A stretch of 64,000 bases of DNA from Streptomyces geranii (GTDB taxonomy: Bacteria; Actinomycetota; Actinomycetes; Streptomycetales; Streptomycetaceae), in assembly GCF_002954775.1 (NCBI RefSeq), contig NZ_PJME01000015.1:1-64000 (forward strand), written 5' to 3'. The notes beneath the pieces were generated by a model. It ran no database searches. It saw nothing but the letters and a program-made list of their open reading frames with translations, and had not been told where the DNA came from. Positions 7,762-16,358 of this stretch are shown one piece after another. The translations under genes and the position numbers were made by a program. Positions within the stretch are counted from its first letter, which is position 1, and each line of letters starts with the position of its first letter.

Positions 7762-10136
7762 GAGGGGACCTCCCCAATGGGCTTCGTCGGCTTCGGGAGC
7801 CTCGGGGTGGACAGCAACACCCGTACCGTACCTGTCCGTTCCAGGGTGATCCTGCCGCCCGTTCCTTCGCCCACCTGGACCCTCAGGCGTTCCGCCACCG
7901 GGTCCGTCGTCGCCAGTCGTACGCCCGTCACCGTCAGTTGGAGGGTGTCCCTTCGTCTGCGCAGCGTGATTCCTGACGGGGTTCTGTCTCCTGCCGTCAG
8001 TGCCGCCTCCACTATTCGGTACGCCGACAGAGTCACCGTGGGCGGCAGGTTCTGTGTCGCCTCCGGCAGGCCCCTCAGGGTTATCTCCCTGCCCGTCGCC
8101 CGTAGCGTCGCGCACAGGGTGGGGATGTCCTCCGCCGTGGGGGTCGGGGGGAGGGGGTGACTCGGGTTCTCGTCCGGGGTGGCCAGGTCGTGGAGGAGTT
8201 CTCGCATCGCCTTCAGCGCCGAGCGCGCCCCCGTCGCCACCTCCTCCAGGCGGCCCCTGCCCGCGTGTTCGACCACCTTCGCCGTGGGGTGCAGGACCGA
8301 TTCGTGCAACTTCCTTGCCAGGCGGTGGCGTTCGGCGTCCGCCGCGCGTTCCGCTTGCCACAGGGCGCCGGCCAGCGCGTAGTCGTCCCAGGCCAGGGTG
8401 CTCAGGCGTTGGTGACGTACCGCCAGTCCTGCGCCCCACAGGGCTGCCATCAGCGCCGCCAGCGCCAGAGTCAGGGGTACCGACATCAGTACTGCGGTGG
8501 GCCATTGTGTGGGCCTGCCCAGCAACTCGCCGTCCGCGCCCGCCGTCGCCACCAGGGTTGCGGCCAGCGACACCGAACCCGCGCACCACGCCGGCCAGGT
8601 GCGGTCCGCTCCACCGCCGTAGACCGCCACCGCGTACACCGCCAGCAGTTCCGCCAGCGCGCCTCCCGCGAAGAACTCCGACACCCTCGGGTGCAGGCCG
8701 AACACCGTCACCGCCGGCGGCCACAGCCATGACGTGGCCAGCACTCCGGCAAGTGCCTTCCCCGGTGCGCGTCTTCGCCACAGCAGGGGGAGCGCGTGTG
8801 TCGTCAGCAGTACGGTCACCAGCAGTAGGTCCGGGAGAGTGGACCGTCGGCTCGTGGTCGGCCATTCCTCCACCGTGATCAGGGCGAAGACCAAGGGGAG
8901 GAGTGTCGCCGTCAGCACCAACGCCGGGTCTGCCAGGCGTTGTTCGCGTAGCACGTCGCGTCTGGGTCGGCCCTCCGGCGGGGTCCGCGGGCCCGTCGTG
9001 TCGGGGAGGGTGGCGTGGACCCGCCAGCCGCCGTCGGGTGCGGGGCCGGCCGTCAACTCCCCGCCCACGGAAGCCGCCCGCTCCCTCATGCCCGCGACAC
9101 CGCGACCCGAGCCCAGGCCTCCCACGCCTTCCTGCGCCGTGCCTCGCGGGGGTGCGTTGGTGACGGTCAGTTCCAGTACGCCCTCGCCTCGTACGACGTT
9201 CACGTGCGCGGCGGAGCCCGGGGCGTGGCGCAGGGCGTTCGTCAGGGCCTCGCGGACGATTCCGTGGACCGCCTCGGCCGCCGGACCGGCCAGGTCGTCG
9301 GGGAGTACGGCGTCGATCGGACGGCCCAACCTGCCGAATCCCGCGATGAGTTCCTCGATACGGGCCGTCATCGGGCGGGGGTCCGGGCGGTCCGTCTCGT
9401 GCAGCAGGCCCACGAGGCGCTGCAGTGTCGTCAGGGTCTCGGTGCCCGTGCGCTCCGCGAACTCCAGCGCCTCCGCCGTCAACTCCGGTCTGCTGTCGCC
9501 CAGTCGGTGCGCCGCGTCCGCCGTGATGACCACCGAGGTGAGGTGGTGGGCGCTCACGTCGTGGAGTTCTCGGGCCAGTCGGCGGCGTTCCGTTTCGCCC
9601 GCGCTGCGGCGGGTCTCCTCCGCTCCCGCCAGGCGGCGGGTCGCCAGCGTACGGCCCTTCAGCCACTGGCGCCTCGCCTCGCCGAGGCCCGCGCAGGCCA
9701 CGTACAGCAGTGCGCCCAGCGTCAACTCCGCGGCCAGTGCCGGGCGTAGGCCGAGGTGGAGGAGGGAGAGGAGCCACTCCACGCCCACGGTCGCCGCGAC
9801 CGCTCGTATCGTCGTCGGTACCGGGCAGCGGACCGCCACCGAGTACAGCGCGATCGGTGTGCCCGCCCCCAAGTAGCCGTCCTGCCAGGTCAGTTGGCCC
9901 AGGATCAGGGCTGCCAGTGACCAGGCCAGGGCGGGGAGCGGGGTCTGTCGGCGTCCGGCCAGCGCGGTCGTCTCGACTGCCGTCGCCAGCAGTACCGCCG
10001 CCAGTGCCGCCGGGGCCGGCACCTCCGCGCCCGCCAGGCCGGCTCCCGGCCACAGCCACGCCAGTTGTGCGGTGGCGAGCAGTGCGGGGAGCAGCCAGTT
10101 GCGTATCGTCTCCGTCTCCGCCTCCATCGTCCGCAC
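7758..10136 (-). CDS. Two fused NarL-type sensor histidine kinase modules
   Basis: This is a 792-aa membrane protein, about twice the length of a usual NarL-family kinase. The first half has about five membrane segments (12-150), an H-box with His192 (ARELHDVSAHHL) and an ATPase N-box around Asn300 (REALTNALRHA) with a G-box near 340-350. A second set of membrane segments (405-575) is followed by another dimerisation region with His611 (ARKLHESVLH) and a weak ATPase-like end in which the N-box Asn is missing (AYRIVEAALTAGD). So the first module looks active and the second looks degenerate. It is translationally coupled to the response regulator downstream. An internal Met at residue 4 is an alternative start. 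Confidence 0.92.
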   Translation of the reverse strand: MRTMEAETETIRNWLLPALLATAQLAWLWPGAGLAGAEVPAPAALAAVLLATAVETTALAGRRQTPLPALAWSLAALILGQLTWQDGYLGAGTPIALYSVAVRCPVPTTIRAVAATVGVEWLLSLLHLGLRPALAAELTLGALLYVACAGLGEARRQWLKGRTLATRRLAGAEETRRSAGETERRRLARELHDVSAHHLTSVVITADAAHRLGDSRPELTAEALEFAERTGTETLTTLQRLVGLLHETDRPDPRPMTARIEELIAGFGRLGRPIDAVLPDDLAGPAAEAVHGIVREALTNALRHAPGSAAHVNVVRGEGVLELTVTNAPPRGTAQEGVGGLGSGRGVAGMRERAASVGGELTAGPAPDGGWRVHATLPDTTGPRTPPEGRPRRDVLREQRLADPALVLTATLLPLVFALITVEEWPTTSRRSTLPDLLLVTVLLTTHALPLLWRRRAPGKALAGVLATSWLWPPAVTVFGLHPRVSEFFAGGALAELLAVYAVAVYGGGADRTWPAWCAGSVSLAATLVATAGADGELLGRPTQWPTAVLMSVPLTLALAALMAALWGAGLAVRHQRLSTLAWDDYALAGALWQAERAADAERHRLARKLHESVLHPTAKVVEHAGRGRLEEVATGARSALKAMRELLHDLATPDENPSHPLPPTPTAEDIPTLCATLRATGREITLRGLPEATQNLPPTVTLSAYRIVEAALTAGDRTPSGITLRRRRDTLQLTVTGVRLATTDPVAERLRVQVGEGTGGRITLERTGTVRVLLSTPRLPKPTKPIGEVPS

Positions 10137-10266
10137 GAGCGTAGGACCAGGGTGCTACGGCGGGCACCGGACCCAGGTATTACAGCGCCATCTACCTTCC
10201 GGCATAGGCGGCGCTCGTGCTCGCGGGCGATGTGCGGGCCATGGGTCCGCGGGGAGGCTTGCCCCC

Positions 10267-11316
10267 ATGAACACTCCCATGAGCACTCCGGTCAACATTC
10301 CGGTGAACATTCCGGCCGACGCCGCTCCCCTCCCCGAGGCTCTTGCCTATCACCGCATGGCACGCTCCTCGGTTCGCCATCGATGGTGGCGGTCCTTGCT
10401 CGGCACCGGGTTCGTGGTCGTCGCGGGGGTGGTCGCGGCCGTGCTCGTCTATGGGATCGGGTCTGTCCTCGGGATGGTCAAGGGGTATCCCGAATCCCCG
10501 GACGGGACCGTCGAGTTCGGGCTCGTCAGCGGCACCGCGCTCGATCTGCTGGCCATCGCCTCCGCCGTGCCCGTCGTGCTGCTCGCGGTGCGGTGGATCG
10601 GGCGGCGGCCGGCCGGCACCGTCTCGTCCGTGACCGGGCGGCTGCGGTGGGGGTGGCTGGGGTGGTGCGTGCTGGCGGCGCTGCCCGTTCTCGCCCTGAC
10701 CACCGGGGGCGTCTTCCTGCTGCCCGTGGACGATGCCGAACCGATGCCGTGGGCGGGCTGGGCGGTCTTCGGGCCCGCCCTCGCCATGCTGCTGGTCCTC
10801 GTGCCGTTGCAGGCCGCCGCCGAGGAGTACGTCTTCCGGGGCTGGCTCACCCAGGCGGTCGGCGGCCTGCTGCGCAACCCGTGGTGGGCGCTCGTGCCGC
10901 AGGCCTTGCTGTTCGCCGCCGCGCACGGCTGGGGCACACCGTGGGGCTTCGCCGATCTGGCCGTGTTCGGGGTGGTCGCGGGCTGGCTGACCGTCCGCAC
11001 GGGCGGGCTGGAGGCGGCGATCGGGCTGCACGCCGTGAACAACCTGCTGGCCTTCGGTGTCTCGGCCGCCGTCGTCGACGGCCTCAAGAGCGACGAGACC
11101 GCCGCCGACGCGCCCTGGCAGCTCGTCGCCGTCGACCTCGCGGGCATCGCCCTGTACGCGGCGGCCGTGCTGTGGCTGGCGCGACGACGGCCGCCGGTTC
11201 GTACCGTCCCCGCGCCCGTACTCGTCCCGGCGCCCGTGCCGGTCCCGGCGCCGCTGACCGTCCACCCCGCTCGTCTCCAGGCGCCCACCGCTGACGGTCC
11301 GTGGAGCCGTCCATGA
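10267..11316 (+). CDS. CPBP-family intramembrane metalloprotease
   Basis: This 349-aa polytopic membrane protein has the CPBP (Abi/CAAX-protease) motifs: EEYVFRGW with the catalytic Glu pair, a second His motif in AAAHGW and the third in HAVNN. Such proteins cleave or process membrane-embedded substrates and are often linked to peptide or bacteriocin self-protection, but the substrate here is unknown. The N-terminus (repeated NIPVNIP) and the Pro/Val-rich C-terminal tail (PAPVLVPAPVPVPAP) are low complexity. The ATG at 10267 is the likely start. It is divergent from the fused kinase. Confidence 0.88.
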   Translation: MNTPMSTPVNIPVNIPADAAPLPEALAYHRMARSSVRHRWWRSLLGTGFVVVAGVVAAVLVYGIGSVLGMVKGYPESPDGTVEFGLVSGTALDLLAIASAVPVVLLAVRWIGRRPAGTVSSVTGRLRWGWLGWCVLAALPVLALTTGGVFLLPVDDAEPMPWAGWAVFGPALAMLLVLVPLQAAAEEYVFRGWLTQAVGGLLRNPWWALVPQALLFAAAHGWGTPWGFADLAVFGVVAGWLTVRTGGLEAAIGLHAVNNLLAFGVSAAVVDGLKSDETAADAPWQLVAVDLAGIALYAAAVLWLARRRPPVRTVPAPVLVPAPVPVPAPLTVHPARLQAPTADGPWSRP

Positions 11317-11542
11317 GCGCACACCCCGCCCCTTCGAAGGTGTGTGCGAGCACCGGTTCGCCCCGAACGTGGTACGCCGCCACCACCAGGTCGGCCGCTT
11401 TCCGTGCCGTACCGCCTGTCACCTCGGAGTTGTCCGTCAGCCGGGCGTGCGCGGCGGTCACGGCCGTCCGCCGGGTCGGCGCATCGCGCCGGGGCTCACG
11501 CCCCACGTCACTGCTACGGCCCTCCTCGATCAGGTGATTTCT

Positions 11543-11573
11543 GTCCAGTCGGTGACGTAACTGGACCTAATAT
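11543..11573 (+). promoter_or_regulatory. Operator/promoter of the PobA-like gene
   Basis: GTCCAGT (11543-11549) and ACTGGAC (11560-11566) form a perfect inverted repeat spaced by ten bases. They are directly followed by TAATAT (11568-11573), a good -10 hexamer eight bases before the ATG at 11582. No ribosome binding site precedes that ATG. The transcript is therefore probably leaderless, and the operator would cover the -35/-10 interval, allowing repression. No regulator gene is intact next to it. Confidence 0.55.
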
Positions 11574-11581
11574 CCCGTCTC

Positions 11582-12781
11582 ATGACAGAAAGCCAGACCC
11601 GGAGCACCGCCGACGTGGTCATCCTCGGCGCCGGACCCGCAGGGCTCGTACTCGGCAATCTCCTTCAGGACAGCGGCGTCGACTGTGTCGTCCTGGAGCG
11701 GGCCGAGCGCGCGCACGTCCAGACGCGGGCGCGTGCCGGGTTCCTGGCGGCCAACACCGTGCGCATCCTGGAGCGGCACGGGCTGGCCGAGGGGCTGCGG
11801 CGGCGCGGACAGGCCCACAGCACCTGCGAGTTCCGTACCGCCGACGGCCGGTTCCGGCTGGACTACAGCGGGCTCGGGCACGGCGAGCGGCACACCGTGT
11901 ATCCCCAACAGGAGCTGGTCACCGACCTGTTGACCCGGTTCCTGGCGGTCGGCGGGCGGATCGGCTTCGGCGTCGAGGCCGTCGCCGTCCTCGACGCCGA
12001 CACCGACCGGCCCTCGGTGACCGTGCGCGACGCGGACGGACGGCCCGGCACCTGGCGGGCGCGGTACGTCGCCGGCTGCGACGGGCGGCACGGCGCGGCC
12101 CGGCGCTCGCTGCCTGCCGGGTCGGTGCGCCGGCACCACTGCGACCACGGCGTGACCTGGCTCGGCCTGCTCGCCGAGGCACCGCCCAGCCTGGACGCCG
12201 TCGGCTACGCGGTGCACGAGCGCGGTTTCGCCGGGCACATGGCCCGTACGAGCGAGATCACCCGCTACTACGTGCAGTGCGAGCGCGGTACGGCGGCCGG
12301 CTCCTGGTCCGAGGAACGGATCTGGGACGAGCTGGACCTGCGGATGCGCGGCGCCGAGTACGGCCCGCTGCACCGGGGCCGCGTCGTCCAGCGGACCGTC
12401 GTCGACCTGGACTCCGACGTGCTCGAACCCCTGCGGCACGGCTCGCTGTTCCTGGCCGGCGACGCCGCCGGTCTCGTCAGCCCGTCCGCGGCGAAGGGCG
12501 CCAACCTCGCCGTCCTGGCGGCGGAGATCCTCGCCGAGGGTCTGACCGACGCCCTCCTGCGCGACAACTCCGCCGCGCTGGACGCCTATTCGGCGCGCTG
12601 TCTGGCGTACATCTGGCGGGCGCAGGAGTTCTCGCACTGGATGATCCGGCTGCTGCACGGCCCGACCGGCTCAGACGAAACGTCACTGTTCCACAACTCC
12701 CTGCGGCACTCCCGCATCACCTCGCTGCGCACCTCGCGCAGCCACCAGGACTGGTTCGCCGAGCACTACGTCGGCGTCTGA
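11582..12781 (+). CDS. FAD-dependent aromatic hydroxylase, 4-hydroxybenzoate 3-monooxygenase-like
   Basis: This 399-aa class A flavoprotein monooxygenase has GAGPAG (16-21) for the FAD ADP moiety, DGRHG (the DG motif) near 162 and LAGDAA with Asp294 for the flavin ribityl chain, followed by SPSAAKGANLA. The overall length, the RARAGFLAANTVRILERHGL region, RYYVQCERG and the SPSAAKG segment match PobA, which converts 4-hydroxybenzoate to protocatechuate with NAD(P)H and O2. Next to an O-methyltransferase the real substrate may be another aromatic acid in a biosynthetic route. The methyltransferase starts 81 bp downstream on the same strand. Confidence 0.85.
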   Translation: MTESQTRSTADVVILGAGPAGLVLGNLLQDSGVDCVVLERAERAHVQTRARAGFLAANTVRILERHGLAEGLRRRGQAHSTCEFRTADGRFRLDYSGLGHGERHTVYPQQELVTDLLTRFLAVGGRIGFGVEAVAVLDADTDRPSVTVRDADGRPGTWRARYVAGCDGRHGAARRSLPAGSVRRHHCDHGVTWLGLLAEAPPSLDAVGYAVHERGFAGHMARTSEITRYYVQCERGTAAGSWSEERIWDELDLRMRGAEYGPLHRGRVVQRTVVDLDSDVLEPLRHGSLFLAGDAAGLVSPSAAKGANLAVLAAEILAEGLTDALLRDNSAALDAYSARCLAYIWRAQEFSHWMIRLLHGPTGSDETSLFHNSLRHSRITSLRTSRSHQDWFAEHYVGV

Positions 12782-12862
12782 CAGCCAAGTCCCCCCTCCC
12801 CACCGGGCGTACGCCATCCGAAGTCCCCAACCGAAGTCCCCAACCGAATGAGGAACCCCGCA

Positions 12863-14593
12863 ATGATCACGACGTTGTCGGGCGACACGTCCCGCCTGCT
12901 CGCGACCGTCGACTTCGTCAGGGAGCAGGACACCGCCGCCCTGCTGCCGCTGCTGTTCCCCGGGCTCGACGGTCCCGAGCTGCGCACTCTCGTGGAGCAC
13001 TGCCGCTTCTCGCACGCCGCGCTGCTCGTCTTCCCGTCCGACGAGGCCGAGTTGGGCGCCATGCTCGGCGACTGCGGGCTCGTCGCGGCCCTGCCCGCGC
13101 GGCCGAGTGTCGTCGTACGGGAGCGGCTCGCCGTACGACACCGGCGGCGGGCGGCCGAGCTGGACGTCGGCATCCTGCGGCCGGCCGTGGTAGGCGCGGA
13201 CGGGGCGGACCGGATGGTCGAGGTGTTCGCGCTGACCGTGCCGCCGGGTTCGGGCCTCGATCCGATCGCCGTGCACGAGCGCGAGCTGCAGCACGAGACG
13301 CACGTCGCCTTCGACGTCGTATCGCCCGATCCGCTGCTGCTGCGCGGCCTGTGCGCGACCTTCGCGCGGTACGGGGCCGTCCCGGACGGCGGCGGCTACA
13401 ACCCGCACGAGAACGGCACGGTCTTCTACTTCGGCGCCCCCGCCGAGGCCAAGGTCGGCTACCGGCGCGTCGAGCTGTACGTCCCCGGCGACCACCGCGA
13501 CGTACTCGCCGCGCATCTCGACGAACACCGCGCCCGGCAACCAGCCGAAACGCTCCTGCGCCTGCTGACCGGGGCCTGGACGACGCAGGCGCTGGCCGCG
13601 TTCACCCAGCTGCGGGTGCCCGACGCCATGGAGGTCGGGCGCGGGACCGACGTCGAGGAACTGGCGCGGGAGGTCGGCGCGCGGCCCGGGAATCTGGCGA
13701 CCCTGCTGCGCTATCTCGCGATGCTCGGCGCGGTCACGGAGGGCCGGGACGGCTTCCGGCTCACCGAGACGGGCGCCCTGCTGCGGACCGGGGCCCCGGG
13801 CTCGATGCGGGCGCTGGCGCTGATGTACGGCGGCCCGTTCTACGAGTCCTTCGCCGGGCTCGGGCACACCGTACGCACCGGAGAGGTCGCCTTCGAGCAC
13901 CTCTTCGGCGAGAACCACTTCGACCACTTCGCCCGCGATCCCCGACTCGCCGAACTCTTCGACCAGTCGATGGCCGCCGGGTCCGCCATGTTCGACCCGG
14001 TCCCCACGCACCCGGCGCTCGTCGCGGCGGCCGAGGCGCCCGCCGGGGCCACGGTGGTCGACATCGCGGGCGGCAACGGGGAGTTGCTCGGCCGCGTCCT
14101 CGCCGCGCACCCCGGCCTGAACGGGGTCCTGCTGGAGCGCCCGCACGCCGTCGAGGCGGCCCGGCTGCGGCTGGCGGAGGCCGGCCACGGCGCCCGGTGC
14201 GCCTTCGTCACCGGCGACTTCGCGGACGTACCGCCCGGCGGTGACGTGTACGTCCTGGCCCGCGTCCTGCACGACTGGGACGACGACCGCTGCCGCGAGA
14301 TCCTGCGCCACTGCGCCCGCGCGATGCCGGACCACGCCGATCTGCTCGTCGTCGAACGCGTCCTGCCCGCCGACGGCTCGGTCTCGCTGGCGACCGCGTG
14401 GGACCTCCACATGATGTGCAACGTCGGCGGACGAGAACGCCAACTCGGGCACTACGACCGGCTGTTCGCCGACGCGGGGCTCGCCCTGGTGGGCCGTTCA
14501 CCGCTGCCGCTGGACGGCAATGTGCTGCACGTGCGGAAGGCAGAGGGGGTACGGGCGTCGGTACGGCCCGGTCAGGCAGTATGTAATGCATGA
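12863..14593 (+). CDS. O-methyltransferase with an extra N-terminal domain
   Basis: The 576-aa protein has two parts. Residues about 235-560 form a plant-type/CrtF-like SAM O-methyltransferase: a dimerisation segment (ALAAFTQLRVPDAM), the SAM loop DIAGGNGELLG (400-410) and the catalytic HDWDDD with His470. Residues 1-225 form a separate domain that I do not recognise; it includes HERELQHETHVAFDV and a Gly/Asn-rich stretch near 175-190. Family members are usually about 340 aa, so this is a fusion. The start at 12863 is chosen because GAGGAA lies seven bases upstream. It overlaps the GNAT gene by 4 bp and follows a PobA-like hydroxylase, suggesting hydroxylation then methylation of an aromatic compound. 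Confidence 0.85.
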   Translation: MITTLSGDTSRLLATVDFVREQDTAALLPLLFPGLDGPELRTLVEHCRFSHAALLVFPSDEAELGAMLGDCGLVAALPARPSVVVRERLAVRHRRRAAELDVGILRPAVVGADGADRMVEVFALTVPPGSGLDPIAVHERELQHETHVAFDVVSPDPLLLRGLCATFARYGAVPDGGGYNPHENGTVFYFGAPAEAKVGYRRVELYVPGDHRDVLAAHLDEHRARQPAETLLRLLTGAWTTQALAAFTQLRVPDAMEVGRGTDVEELAREVGARPGNLATLLRYLAMLGAVTEGRDGFRLTETGALLRTGAPGSMRALALMYGGPFYESFAGLGHTVRTGEVAFEHLFGENHFDHFARDPRLAELFDQSMAAGSAMFDPVPTHPALVAAAEAPAGATVVDIAGGNGELLGRVLAAHPGLNGVLLERPHAVEAARLRLAEAGHGARCAFVTGDFADVPPGGDVYVLARVLHDWDDDRCREILRHCARAMPDHADLLVVERVLPADGSVSLATAWDLHMMCNVGGRERQLGHYDRLFADAGLALVGRSPLPLDGNVLHVRKAEGVRASVRPGQAVCNA

Positions 14594-15015
14594 CGAGCAC
14601 CGATAACCCTTACGAACTGAGTGCCGGCGTCCCTTCCGTCGAGGTGTTCCGCCGTCTGCGGACCGACGCCGGCCTCTCGGACAAGTCCCCCGAGGCGGTC
14701 GAACTCGCCCTGCCCCACACCTGGTTCGGCGTGGTCCTGAGTCACGGGGGCGAGCCCATCGGCATGGGGCGGATCATCGGGGACGGCGGTACGGCGTTCC
14801 AGATCGTCGACGTCTGCGTGCACCCCGCGCACCAGGGGCGGGGGCTCGGCAGGCGCATCATGGCAGCGCTGACCGGGGAGTTGGAGCGCCGGGCGCCCGC
14901 GACCGCGTACGTCTCGCTCATCGCGGACGGCCCCGCCCGCTTCCTCTACGAGAAGTTCGGCTTCGCCGACACCGCCAGCCACGGCTCGATCGGCATGTAC
15001 CGCGTGATGACGTGA
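14590..15015 (+). CDS. GNAT-family N-acetyltransferase
   Basis: This 141-aa protein has the GNAT fold core: the strand VDVCVHPAHQGRGLGRRIM with the acetyl-CoA pyrophosphate-binding motif Q-G-R-G-L-G (about residues 82-87), and the C-terminal ARFLYEKFGF segment typical of the family. The substrate amine is unknown. Its ATG overlaps the methyltransferase stop (ATGA), so the hydroxylase, methyltransferase and acetyltransferase are probably one transcription unit. Confidence 0.92.
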   Translation: MTSTDNPYELSAGVPSVEVFRRLRTDAGLSDKSPEAVELALPHTWFGVVLSHGGEPIGMGRIIGDGGTAFQIVDVCVHPAHQGRGLGRRIMAALTGELERRAPATAYVSLIADGPARFLYEKFGFADTASHGSIGMYRVMT

Positions 15016-15178
15016 TTGACGTGATGACGCCCGCTGTTCCCCCCCGTTGTCCGGGAACCACACCGGGATTGTCCGTGATCGGTAACGGACGCATCCTGTG
15101 GCCCCTGTTCCTCGTCATGCCAGTTGGTCGCGAAGTGACCGAGGGGTCGGCGAGGAACTGCGGGAAAGCGGGGCGGAC

Positions 15179-15952
15179 ATGGCGCGGCACGGTGGCGGTC
15201 GGGGCTGGTACGGCAAGGTGCTCGGCGCGGCGCTCGGGGTGACGCTGCTCGCCACCGGCGCGTCGGTGTGGACCGCGCAGGCCGGCGCCGTGGGCGGTCC
15301 GTCCGCGAAGGCGAGCGCACCGGCCGAGCCGGCCACCGCCGTGAAGCCGGTCGCGGTGACCATCGCGCACGCCTCGGACGCGGGCGCACGCGGCGTCAAC
15401 ATCACCATCGACGACGGCCCCGACCCCGAGTGGACGCCCCAAGTCCTCGACGTGCTCAAGGAGTTCGGGGTGAAGGCGACGTTCTGCATCGTGGGGACGC
15501 AGGCACAGGCGCACCCCGAGCTGGTGAAGGACGTGGTCGCGGCCGGGCACCGGCTGTGCGACCACTCGGTGTCGCACGACACGACGATGGACAAGAAGTC
15601 CGAGGCCTACCAGTCGCAGCAGATCCTCGACGCCGAACGCATGATCACCGAGGCGTCGGGCGGCGTACGCCCGATGTACTACCGCGCCCCCGGCGGCGCC
15701 TTCACCCCCTACAGCCGCAAGCTCGCCGCCTCCCACGGCATGCGCCCGCTGGGCTGGAACGTCGACACGAAGGACTTCGAACAGCCGGGCGCGGACGCCA
15801 TCGTCGCGACGGTCGAACGGGAACTGCCGAACGGCCCGACCCTCCTCTTCCACGACGCGGGCGGCGACCGCTCCCAGACGGTGGAGGCACTGCGGCGGGT
15901 GCTGCCGCTGCTCAAGGCAGAGGGGTATTCGTTCGGGTTCCCGGTGCGCTGA
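15179..15952 (+). CDS. Secreted polysaccharide deacetylase (CE4, NodB domain)
   Basis: This 257-aa protein begins with a signal peptide-like segment (hydrophobic core VLGAALGVTLLATGASVW, then AQAGA). The NodB domain shows motif 1 as TIDDGPDPEW (usual TFDDGP), motif 2 as HSVSH with the two metal-binding histidines, and motif 3 as RAPGG. The enzyme would remove acetyl groups from chitin-like or peptidoglycan glycans outside the cell. It stands alone, 163 bp after the GNAT gene. The ATG at 15179 gives a proper signal peptide. Confidence 0.9.
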   Translation: MARHGGGRGWYGKVLGAALGVTLLATGASVWTAQAGAVGGPSAKASAPAEPATAVKPVAVTIAHASDAGARGVNITIDDGPDPEWTPQVLDVLKEFGVKATFCIVGTQAQAHPELVKDVVAAGHRLCDHSVSHDTTMDKKSEAYQSQQILDAERMITEASGGVRPMYYRAPGGAFTPYSRKLAASHGMRPLGWNVDTKDFEQPGADAIVATVERELPNGPTLLFHDAGGDRSQTVEALRRVLPLLKAEGYSFGFPVR

Positions 15953-16358
15953 ACCAGGGGGATGGAGCAGCGCGCGCTCGCCGACCTCGGTGTCGATCCC
16001 ATCGTGGCGCAGACGCTGGAGCGGGCCCGCGAGCGGCTCGAAGCAACCATGCCGGACATCACTCGCATCCGAAACCGCGCTCCTCCACTTCGAGAACTGG
16101 TCGCGTGGCGAGGGCTTTGGCCTGCCGACACAGCTGGTCAGGGCAGGCAGCGAGGCAAGCACACCACCGAGCTGCGTGACGCCGTGGTCCAAGCCCTCAC
16201 CGACGCCGAAGTGCCAGTCCGACGATCCAGGTGTTCACCTCGCCACCGGACAGGCACTCCGTATCGAGGCACATCCCGCGCGCACCACCGCCGTCGTGCG
16301 GCAGAACTGACGGCTCATCGGTAGTCTCACCCTCCGCACCGTGGAGGTGGGGGGAATC
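15953..16358 (+). other. Gap with a possible eroded coding remnant
   Basis: No intact gene is convincing in these 406 bases. From 15962 the plus strand begins MEQRALADLGVDPIVAQTLE with plausible composition, but a protein-like reading then seems to move to other frames (ALLHFENWSRGEGFGLP near 16085, then GKHTTELRDAVVQAL near 16150, then GVHLATGQALRIEAHP near 16235). This pattern fits an old frameshifted gene, or chance. The promoter of the following five-gene operon should lie at the right end. Confidence 0.3.

Noticed and set aside
7081..10167. Very long overlapping minus-strand frame (over 1000 codons) across the kinase gene, and similar long frames opposite other genes (for example 34533-36911 plus and 43447-47028 minus).
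   Set aside because: Composition is Arg/Gly/Pro-rich without motifs, and the same DNA carries well-supported genes. Such frames are usual in high-GC DNA.
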